Source: Alphaproteobacteria bacterium (GTDB taxonomy: Bacteria; Pseudomonadota; Alphaproteobacteria; UBA8366). From it: DNA of 8,779 nt. The first letter of the stretch is position 1. Each line of letters opens with the position of its first letter. The position numbers and the translations under genes are program-made. A model generated the notes under the pieces. It ran no database searches and was not told where the DNA came from. It was given only the letters and a program-made list of their open reading frames with translations. The stretch covers positions 1 through 8,779 of the forward strand of contig JABJCS010000075.1 in assembly GCA_018665505.1 (NCBI GenBank), read 5' to 3'. Positions 1 to 5,476 of the stretch are shown here, piece by piece.

Positions 1-777
1 ATGATCTGCACAGGCAGTCAGGGAGAGCCCAGAGCCGCATTGCCGCGTATTGCGGGTGGTGAGCATCGGGATGTCGCCTTGGAGACGGGAGATACCGTTA
101 TCTTTTCGAGCCGCGTCATTCCCGGGAATGAAATGGCCATCGGTCGTTTGCACAATCGTTTGATATCTAAAGGGATAGAGGTAATCACGGCATCGGATGC
201 TGCTATCCATGTCTCTGGGCATCCGGCGCGCGATGAACTTGTTCAGATGTACAATTGGATTCGGCCGCAGATTGCTGTACCGGTGCATGGCGAGGCCCGG
301 CATATGATCGCCCATGCGAAGCTTGCACGTGATTGCCAGGTGCCACAGCCTATCGTCACGCAAAACGGCTCCATGGTGCGGTTAGCGCCCGGTCGAGCCG
401 AGATTATCGACGAGGTGTTCTCCGACCGCCTGGCCATGGACGGCAATCGTCTCGTCCCCATGGATAGCCAGGCGATTAAGGCGCGCCGTCGAATGACCCA
501 TCACGGCACCGCCGTTGCAACGGTCGTCATAGATGAGCATGGCGATTTGATTCGCGATCCGGTCGTCACGGTGAACGGCGTCTACGATGAAGATGATGAC
601 GACGAAGTGGAATGTGAAGTCGTCGATGCGGTCATCGCGACGATCGAAGATATGCGGGCTAAACAAAGACGGGATGATGAGTTCGTGAGTGAAATGTCGC
701 GGCGAGCAGTGCGACGTTGCATTCGCGCGCTCTGTGGTAAGAACCCGCATACTGAAATTCATCTGATTAGAGTTTGA
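1..777 (+). CDS. rnj: Ribonuclease J, C-terminal part (5' truncated by window edge)
   Basis: RNase J is a metallo-beta-lactamase/beta-CASP ribonuclease with endo- and 5'-3' exonuclease activity in cytoplasmic mRNA decay and rRNA maturation. The visible 258 residues begin inside the beta-CASP domain. They show TGSQGEP (4-10), SSRVIPGNE (36-44), HVSGH (70-74) and PVHGE (94-98). His74 and His96 are 22 residues apart, the same spacing as His368 (substrate site) and His390 (metal ligand) of Bacillus subtilis RNase J1. The N-terminal lactamase core with the HxHxDH metal motif must lie upstream of base 1, so the ATG at base 1 is probably an internal Met. A C-terminal domain covers about 160-258, with an acidic run at 196-202 and a basic tail, and ends in IHLIRV, a typical ending for alphaproteobacterial RNase J. 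The TGA stop lies 14 nt before mce. The family call is firm; the full length cannot be seen. Confidence 0.95.
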   Translation: MICTGSQGEPRAALPRIAGGEHRDVALETGDTVIFSSRVIPGNEMAIGRLHNRLISKGIEVITASDAAIHVSGHPARDELVQMYNWIRPQIAVPVHGEARHMIAHAKLARDCQVPQPIVTQNGSMVRLAPGRAEIIDEVFSDRLAMDGNRLVPMDSQAIKARRRMTHHGTAVATVVIDEHGDLIRDPVVTVNGVYDEDDDDEVECEVVDAVIATIEDMRAKQRRDDEFVSEMSRRAVRRCIRALCGKNPHTEIHLIRV

Positions 778-791
778 GAGAGGGCGTCGAG

Positions 792-1196
792 ATGATTGGC
801 CGATTAAATCATATAGCGATTGTGGTACCGAATTTGGAAGCCGCGTCCGCTTGCTACAAAGGAACGCTTGGGGCGACAATATCTGCTCCTCTTGATTTGC
901 CCAGCCATGGTGTCAGGACAATCTTCGTCGAACTCCCCAACACCAAAATCGAATTACTCCATCCGCTCGGCGAGGATTCGCCCATAGCCAAATTCCTGGA
1001 AAAGAACCCGGGCGGTGGCATGCATCATATTTGTTATGAAGTCGAAGATATCTATGCGGCCCGTGACAAACTGGAAGGCGATGGCATGCGCGTGCTTGGC
1101 GACGGTGAGCCGAGCATTGGAGCGCATGACAAACCGGTTTTGTTCCTGCACCCAAAAGATTTCTCCGGCACCTTGATCGAACTCGAGCAGGCGTAA
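792..1196 (+). CDS. mce: Methylmalonyl-CoA epimerase
   Basis: This 134-aa protein is a single-unit vicinal-oxygen-chelate (glyoxalase-fold) enzyme. It interconverts (R)- and (S)-methylmalonyl-CoA between propionyl-CoA carboxylase and methylmalonyl-CoA mutase in the cytoplasm. It opens with MIGRLNHIAIVVPNL, the usual start for the family. Candidate metal ligands are His7, Glu54 (in IELLHPLG), His78/His79 (in GGGMHHICYEV) and Glu130 (in FSGTLIELEQ), spaced as in known epimerases. The length matches the family. The ATG at 792 is chosen because homologues begin MIGRLNH and a GAGAGGG ribosome-binding stretch precedes it. A TTG at 774 would add six residues and overlap the RNase J stop. The gene is probably cotranscribed with RNase J and the DUF1467 gene, which is its usual neighbour in alphaproteobacteria. 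Acid-specific VOC relatives are an unlikely alternative. Confidence 0.95.
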   Translation: MIGRLNHIAIVVPNLEAASACYKGTLGATISAPLDLPSHGVRTIFVELPNTKIELLHPLGEDSPIAKFLEKNPGGGMHHICYEVEDIYAARDKLEGDGMRVLGDGEPSIGAHDKPVLFLHPKDFSGTLIELEQA

Positions 1197-1210
1197 AGGA
1201 TACCAACGCG

Positions 1211-1447
1211 ATGGGCTGGATATCAGGCACCCTTGTCTACATAATCACATGGTGGCTCGTGTTCTTTTGCGTACTTCCATGGGGCAATCGACCCTTCGAA
1301 GACCCCGAAATCGGGCACGCGACCAGCGCTCCGGCCAACCCTCGCCTGTGGATGAAGGCGGCGGTAACGTCTGGAATAGCCGCGGTCATTTTTGCGGTGA
1401 TCTGGTTTATCGCAGACGCCGGATTGATTAATTTTAGGGCCAACTAA
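1211..1447 (+). CDS. DUF1467 family two-helix membrane protein
   Basis: This 78-aa protein has two predicted transmembrane helices, about 4-23 (rich in Trp/Tyr: LVYIITWWLVFFCVLPWG) and 49-73. They are joined by a polar loop with PFEDPEIGHATSAPANPR. The pattern and the neighbour mce match the DUF1467 family, found mainly in alphaproteobacteria and without a known function. An AAAGGA ribosome-binding site (1195-1200) lies 10 nt before the ATG, and the gene starts 14 nt after the mce stop, so it is almost certainly translated from the same message. No catalytic or binding motif is visible. A role in membrane organisation or as a small subunit would be speculation. Confidence 0.88.
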   Translation: MGWISGTLVYIITWWLVFFCVLPWGNRPFEDPEIGHATSAPANPRLWMKAAVTSGIAAVIFAVIWFIADAGLINFRAN

Positions 1448-1466
1448 ATCCCTATCTCTATCCCAG

Positions 1467-1479
1467 TGAGAATTTCTCA
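1467..1479. promoter_or_regulatory. Perfect 13-bp palindrome upstream of the ThDP enzyme gene
   Basis: TGAGAA-T-TTCTCA is a perfect 6-bp inverted repeat with a 1-nt centre. It lies in the 50-bp gap between the DUF1467 gene and the ThDP enzyme gene, ending 18 nt before the ATG and just before the AAGGAA ribosome-binding site (1484-1489). The loop is too short for a stable RNA hairpin, so a dimeric repressor operator is the more natural reading. No clear -35/-10 pair was found beside it. Chance occurrence is possible. Confidence 0.25.
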
Positions 1480-1497
1480 GAATAAGGAATTGCGAAT

Positions 1498-3150
1498 ATG
1501 CCAACGGCCGCGAAGGTTCTGCTCGATACCCTTATCGCACATAATATTGATCGTGCGTTCTGCGTTCCGGGTGAGAGTTATCTCTCTGTGATGGATGAGC
1601 TGCATGGCGATCCGGTATTGGACCTCGTCACCTGTCGTCATGAGGGTGGAGCCGCCTGGATGGCGTTGGCGGACGCCAAATTGACGGGACGGGCAGGGGT
1701 CGTCTTCGCTAGCCGCGGGCCCGGAGCGACGAACGCTTCGATTGCCGCGCATTCCGCGGAACAAGGCTCTTTTCCCTTGGTCCTGATGCTAGGACAAGTC
1801 AGCACCGGTAAAATCGGTAAACACGCTACTCAGGAAATCAATTACAGCAAAACCTTTTCAGACATGGCGAAATCAGTTGAAGAAGTCGATGTGCCAGACC
1901 GGATTGGCGAAATCGTTGCCCGTGCCATTCGAATTGCGGAAAGCGGAACGCCGGGCCCTGTTGTTGTCTCCTTGCCGACCGATGTACTGGCGGCGGAATC
2001 AAAGTCGAAAATTGTGGCACGTCGGAAGGCTGCCACCGTGCGTCCGAATGACAGCGATACCGCATATGTCGCGGAGCAAATTGCCAAGGCTAAACGCCCG
2101 GTTATGATCGTTGGTGGACGGCTTGATTCAACGGAAGGGCGACGGGCGCTGCTTGCTGCCAGTGAAGCGTGGGGCATTCCTGTCCTACCGACTTATGTAC
2201 ACCAGGACGTCTTCCCCAACGATCATCCGAACTATGGTGGAGAGCTGGGTATTCGCCCCCCTAAAGGTGTTATGGAAACGGCGATGAATGCGGATCTCAT
2301 TATTGCTGTTGGCACCAAAATGGGGAGTGGAATGGCGACTATGGGTGACCGCATTCCGACGTCCGATCAACGGGTGATCCACGTATATCCAGACGAAGGT
2401 GCCATCGGCCGAAGTTTTGATATCGATCTTGGTATCGTCTCAAATGCGGGGGCGTTTTTGGAAGCGTTGAACGAACAAAATGCCCCCGAATTAACTTCGG
2501 AGCGGCATGCTTGGTTGGCTAGCGCGCATAAGGGGTATACCGACTTCTCCGAAGCGCCATTACGTAATTCCGAAGATGGATTGGAATTCGGTCACGTGAT
2601 TGAGGCGATGAAAACGCATGTCCCGGATGATGCGGTGGTCACGGTGGATGCGGGTAGCTTTTCGAGTTGGTTGCATCACAAGTATCCCTTTAAGTCGACA
2701 CAGAACCTTCTCGGTTCCGAATGTGGGGCAATGGGAATGAGTATTCCGGCGGGCGTTGCCGCCGCGATCCGCCATCCGGAGCGCCGAGTGGTCGCGGTCG
2801 TGGGTGACGGTGGCGCCTTGATGTCGGCCTATGAGCTGGCGACGGCCATGGCGAGTGGTGTGAAAAATCTTTGTATCGTGATTTCCAATAACAACGCTTA
2901 CGGCACGATCCGCTTCCATCAGGAGACACATTATCCTGGGCGCCCGCATGCGACCGACCTAGTGAATCCCGATTTTGCGGTTCTAGCGCAAGCTTTTGGT
3001 GCCAAAGGCTTGGTGATCGAAACACCGGATCAAGCGGATGCAGTCATGCGAGAAGCGATGAGTGCGGATGTGCCGGTTATCGTCGAAGCACGAACCAGCT
3101 TGGAGAACGTGGACGCTAAGAACACGATTTCCGAATTGCGCGCTGTGTAG
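1498..3150 (+). CDS. Thiamine-diphosphate-dependent enzyme, acetolactate-synthase-like, substrate unknown
   Basis: This 550-aa protein has the three-domain ThDP fold. The N-terminal Pyr domain (about 1-165) carries the cofactor-activating Glu49 in CRHEGGAAWMA and SRGPGATN at 72-79. The central domain (about 190-325) contains PVMIVGGR. The C-terminal PP domain (about 365-535) has the Mg/ThDP motif starting GDGG at 436 and closing with SNNN at 463-466. The core is intact and likely active on a 2-oxo acid or aldehyde. Two things argue against ordinary acetolactate synthase. The loop usually reading AFQE reads ATQE (110-113), replacing the Phe equivalent to Phe109 of E. coli AHAS II, and no ilvN regulatory subunit is adjacent. 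The stretch NNAYGTIRFHQETHYPGR resembles uncharacterised ThDP proteins often annotated 'acetolactate synthase'. The start has AAGGAA (1484-1489) 8 nt before the ATG. It follows the DUF1467 gene by 50 nt and may be cotranscribed with it or have its own promoter. Confidence 0.88.
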   Translation: MPTAAKVLLDTLIAHNIDRAFCVPGESYLSVMDELHGDPVLDLVTCRHEGGAAWMALADAKLTGRAGVVFASRGPGATNASIAAHSAEQGSFPLVLMLGQVSTGKIGKHATQEINYSKTFSDMAKSVEEVDVPDRIGEIVARAIRIAESGTPGPVVVSLPTDVLAAESKSKIVARRKAATVRPNDSDTAYVAEQIAKAKRPVMIVGGRLDSTEGRRALLAASEAWGIPVLPTYVHQDVFPNDHPNYGGELGIRPPKGVMETAMNADLIIAVGTKMGSGMATMGDRIPTSDQRVIHVYPDEGAIGRSFDIDLGIVSNAGAFLEALNEQNAPELTSERHAWLASAHKGYTDFSEAPLRNSEDGLEFGHVIEAMKTHVPDDAVVTVDAGSFSSWLHHKYPFKSTQNLLGSECGAMGMSIPAGVAAAIRHPERRVVAVVGDGGALMSAYELATAMASGVKNLCIVISNNNAYGTIRFHQETHYPGRPHATDLVNPDFAVLAQAFGAKGLVIETPDQADAVMREAMSADVPVIVEARTSLENVDAKNTISELRAV

Positions 3151-3587
3151 CTCTAAATGGCGAATTATTATGAGGGGCGACCGGGCATCGTTCTATAAAG
3201 ATTGTGAATTCCGGTGTACCCTTGATGAGCCTTGGCTATCTGCCTGGGCCCCACCAGGATCAATGTCCTATCCATTCCAAAATTTGGCGTGCTTCTTTGC
3301 TTTGGAGCTAGGATACCGTCAGGTTCTGGCAAGCTGAATAGGGCAAAAAAAGAGGTAAGAACTGAGTTCTCACCTTTTTAATTTAAAGAATTCGCTCGCA
3401 ACCTGAGATTTTTGATCTTCTTAAATGAGATCCCCCTAGGACTTGCAAGCACCCTCCCCAGACTCGGGCCGCACTGTTTTTAATGCGTATATTTTTATTT
3501 AACGTCGCAGAGTTTAGGCGAACTCCTTTTCGATGTCACGCACTTTTCGAGCAAGATTCGAACAAATTTACCAATATTGTCAAATGC
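3151..3587. other. 437-bp convergent intergenic spacer, AT-richer than its flanks
   Basis: This spacer separates the stop codons of the convergent ThDP enzyme and NCS2 permease genes. It contains a strong bidirectional terminator (3345-3379). Before it lies a small open frame from ATG 3170 to TGA 3337 (55 codons) without a clear ribosome-binding site. The second half (3380-3587) is visibly A/T-rich, for example around 3478-3500, and holds only short chance-like palindromes such as CAATATTG at 3572-3579. I see no tRNA, repeat array or mobile-element end. The length is unusual for two convergent genes in otherwise tightly packed DNA, so a decayed gene or a small RNA cannot be excluded. Confidence 0.6.
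3345..3379. terminator. Bidirectional intrinsic terminator between convergent genes
   Basis: The arm GGTAAGAAC (3354-3362), loop TGA (3363-3365) and arm GTTCTCACC (3366-3374) form a stem with one A.C mismatch. Outside it the pairing continues through A-T and one G.U pair into an A-run (3345-3351) on the left and a T-run (3375-3379) on the right. The plus-strand transcript therefore ends in a U-tract, and so does the minus-strand transcript. It lies 195 nt after the ThDP enzyme stop and about 210 nt after the NCS2 stop, so it can serve both genes. Confidence 0.75.
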
Positions 3588-4883
3588 CTAAAGAAAGGCG
3601 AATTTCAACACGAACGCGCCCGCAAGAATTAAAATTGCGGGCGTTGCTTCGCTCCAGCGCCCGCTCAGTACTTTGACTGCGGCATAGGTAATAAAACCAA
3701 TGCCGATCCCGGTCGCGATCGAGAAAGTTAGCGGCATCGCCAAGGCGGTAACAACCGCTGGAACATAATCAGTTACATCGTCCCAGTTTATCTCCGAGAG
3801 GCCGCGCGCCATCATACAGGCGACAAATAGGAGGGCCGGTGCTGTTGCGTATGCCGGGACGCTCCCCGCCAATGGTGCGAAGAAGAGGCAACCGAGAAAC
3901 AACACTCCGACGACGACGGCTGTGAGACCGGTTCGCCCGCCTGCTCTAATGCCGGCGGCACTCTCGATATAGCTTGTCGTTGTCGACGTGCCGCGCGCCG
4001 CGCCCGCAACGGTTGCCAAACTGTCTGCGAGTAAGGCGGAGCGTAGACGCGGCAACCGCCCGTTCTCGTCGAGGAGCCCGGCTCGGTGTGCGACACCGAT
4101 TAACGTGCCTGCGGTGTCGAACAAGTCGACGAACAGAAATGCGAAGACTACGGATATCAGACCGAGTTCAAATGCCGCCGCGATATCCAGTTGCATGAAT
4201 GTTGGCGACAAACTCGGCGGTGCGGAGACGATTCCGCTATACGTGTTGAGACCAATGAACGTTGAAAGAATGGTCACCGTGATAATGGAAATCAGGATGG
4301 CGCCCGGAACGCGAAGGCGATCCATTGCGACCATCGCGAAGAAACCGAGGGCCGCCAGAAGTGCGGAAGGGGTGCCCAAATCACCGAGCTGCACTAACGT
4401 GGCGGGACTATCGACGACAATTCCTGCATTGCGTAGGGCAATGATGGCGAGAAACATGCCGATCCCAGCCGATATCGCCATTTTTAATGCTCTGGGAATG
4501 GCGTTTACGATCCATTCGCGAACGGGTAGCACGCTCAACACTAGAAAGATCAGTCCGGAAAGAAAGACCACGCCGAGGGCGGTTTGCCACGAATGCCCTA
4601 ATTGACCGACAACTGTGTATGTAAAGAAGGCATTGAGTCCCATGCCGGGGGCCAGGGCTATTGGATAGTTCGCGAGCAATCCCATCAGCAAGCAGCCGAT
4701 AGCGGCGGCAAGGCATGTCGCGACAAATGCGGCATCTCGATCCACACCGGCATCCGATAAAATGGCCGGGTTTACGAAGACGATATAAGCCATGGTGAGA
4801 AACGTTGTGACACCGGCGAGTACTTCTCGGCTCAGCGTCGTGTCGTGTTGGTATAGTTCGAAGTAACGCTCCAGTCCCCGCAT
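3588..4883 (-). CDS. NCS2 family purine permease, AzgA-like (adenine/guanine/hypoxanthine)
   Basis: This 431-aa inner-membrane protein probably imports a purine base by cation symport, with about 12-14 hydrophobic helices. Diagnostic motifs of the AzgA/GhxP/PurP branch (COG2252) are TFLTMAYIVFVNP (27-39), GMGLNAFF (80-87), FVDLFDTAGTLIGVA (251-265) and GTSTTTSYIESAAG (298-311) running into RAGGRTGL. Asn84, Asp256 and Glu307 fall where, as I recall, Aspergillus AzgA has its essential Asn131, Asp339 and Glu394, so transport function looks intact. Two start codons are in frame, at 4889 and 4883. The lower one is chosen because GGGGGA (4890-4895) is 6 nt from it but touches the upper one. Which purine is carried cannot be read from sequence. 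No purine-catabolism gene is nearby. It is divergent from the secreted-protein gene and convergent with the ThDP enzyme gene. Confidence 0.93.
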   Translation of the reverse strand: MRGLERYFELYQHDTTLSREVLAGVTTFLTMAYIVFVNPAILSDAGVDRDAAFVATCLAAAIGCLLMGLLANYPIALAPGMGLNAFFTYTVVGQLGHSWQTALGVVFLSGLIFLVLSVLPVREWIVNAIPRALKMAISAGIGMFLAIIALRNAGIVVDSPATLVQLGDLGTPSALLAALGFFAMVAMDRLRVPGAILISIITVTILSTFIGLNTYSGIVSAPPSLSPTFMQLDIAAAFELGLISVVFAFLFVDLFDTAGTLIGVAHRAGLLDENGRLPRLRSALLADSLATVAGAARGTSTTTSYIESAAGIRAGGRTGLTAVVVGVLFLGCLFFAPLAGSVPAYATAPALLFVACMMARGLSEINWDDVTDYVPAVVTALAMPLTFSIATGIGIGFITYAAVKVLSGRWSEATPAILILAGAFVLKFAFL

Positions 4884-4948
4884 TAACATTCCCCCGAATC
4901 AGCAGTTGTTGGAAATCGGTAAAGGTTTTTGTTAAACTTAGGACCATG
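4884..4948. promoter_or_regulatory. Short divergent spacer that must carry both promoters
   Basis: Only about 65 bp separate the start codons of the NCS2 permease (minus) and the secreted protein (plus), so the two promoters overlap or lie inside the coding starts. A weak plus-strand candidate is TTGGAA (4909-4914), 17 nt, TTAAAC (4932-4937), but it matches the -10 consensus at only three positions and would give an almost leaderless message. No convincing minus-strand promoter was found. The space is too small for a purine riboswitch in front of the permease. Confidence 0.3.
4890..4895 (-). promoter_or_regulatory. Ribosome-binding site deciding the NCS2 permease start
   Basis: On the minus strand GGGGGA is followed directly by ATG (4889) and, 6 nt later, by a second in-frame ATG (4883). 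A Shine-Dalgarno sequence needs several bases before the start codon, so the second ATG fits and the first does not. The choice changes the protein by only two residues. Confidence 0.6.
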
Positions 4949-5356
4949 ATGATCAAATTCACAGTGACTCTCGGCCTCGCGATGATTGTCGTCGGCGGCT
5001 TTGCGCAGGCGGCTGATACAAAAGCAAAAATCTCCGGGCGCGATTGCAAACGACTGATACAACATCAGGCGAGCGCGGACGTTAATTATAAGCCGGGTGT
5101 TGATGTTCGCGGGCGACGTGTTGCCGGCGCGGACGTGGCGGGCGGCATTAAGTTGAAGCTACCGAAGACTGTCGAATTCGACATTGCCTTTAATCCGCTG
5201 AAAGGAACCTCGGCCACCCGCTTCGGCGAGACCTCTTCCAGTGTTGGAAAAGTAAAATACGACATTGGGAAAAACGCTTTTACGTTCAATGGCGAGCCCA
5301 TGAACGACAAAGCCATGGCGGAGCTTGCCCGCAAATGCCGCGCCGCCGGTAGATAG
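4949..5356 (+). CDS. Small secreted (periplasmic) protein of unknown function
   Basis: The product is 135 aa and starts with a clear Sec signal peptide: Lys3, a hydrophobic core of about 16 residues (TLGLAMIVVGGF) and a cleavage site after AQA, giving a mature protein starting ADTKAK. The mature part of about 114 residues is basic, with no other membrane segment. It has two cysteines, Cys33 and Cys130, near its two ends, which could form a disulfide in the periplasm. There is no lipobox. Notable stretches are SADVNYKPGVDVRGRRVAGA (about 42-61) and VGKVKYDIGKNAFTFNGEPM (about 99-118). I recall similar uncharacterised periplasmic proteins in Rhodospirillales, but assign no function. ATG 4949 is preferred to ATG 4946 because AGGA (4940-4943) is 5 nt away rather than 2. 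It is transcribed away from the NCS2 gene and 120 bp before proS. Confidence 0.8.
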   Translation: MIKFTVTLGLAMIVVGGFAQAADTKAKISGRDCKRLIQHQASADVNYKPGVDVRGRRVAGADVAGGIKLKLPKTVEFDIAFNPLKGTSATRFGETSSSVGKVKYDIGKNAFTFNGEPMNDKAMAELARKCRAAGR

Positions 5357-5393
5357 CGTATGGTTGGCCCGATTATTAGGGCTATTGATGGAC

Positions 5394-5410
5394 AAGAGAC
5401 TGCGTCTTTT
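5394..5410 (+). terminator. Weak hairpin with T-run after the secreted-protein gene
   Basis: AAGAGAC (5394-5400), loop TGC, GTCTTTT (5404-5410) can pair over 7 bp with one G.U, with the T-run forming part of the stem. It begins 38 nt after the stop of the secreted-protein gene and 67 nt before the proS start. The stem is AT-rich, so it may only attenuate or be a chance structure. If real, proS needs its own promoter in 5411-5476, where I see no convincing one. Confidence 0.25.
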
Positions 5411-5476
5411 CTAGATTGAGGCAGCCTTCCGTCACGCACACGTTACGGGGCTCTTCCAACGAGGTCCGAAATATCC

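Noticed and set aside
774..791. TTG start for mce at 774
   Set aside because: It adds six residues not found in homologues and overlaps the RNase J stop. ATG 792 has the better ribosome-binding site and the family N-terminus MIGRLNH.
1498..3150. Glyoxylate carboligase, linked to purine breakdown through the neighbouring purine permease
   Set aside because: Glyoxylate carboligase has Val in place of the catalytic Glu, whereas this protein keeps Glu49. No allantoin or glyoxylate pathway gene is nearby, and the permease is on the other strand beyond a terminator.
3410..3436. GATCT...AGATC inverted repeat in the spacer
   Set aside because: Five-base arms in AT-rich DNA are expected by chance and there is no second copy or flanking signal.
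3572..3600. Short palindromes CAATATTG and GCCT...AGGC at the end of the NCS2 gene as a terminator
   Set aside because: The stems are only 4 bp with no adjoining U-tract on the minus strand. The hairpin at 3345-3379 is far stronger.
3988..4605. Plus-strand 205-codon open frame
   Set aside because: It lies entirely antisense to the well-supported NCS2 permease gene, has a low-complexity Arg/Ala/Pro-rich translation and resembles no family I know.
4884..4948. Purine riboswitch in front of the NCS2 permease
   Set aside because: The whole spacer to the divergent gene is about 65 bp, too short for an aptamer plus expression platform, and no matching conserved core is visible.
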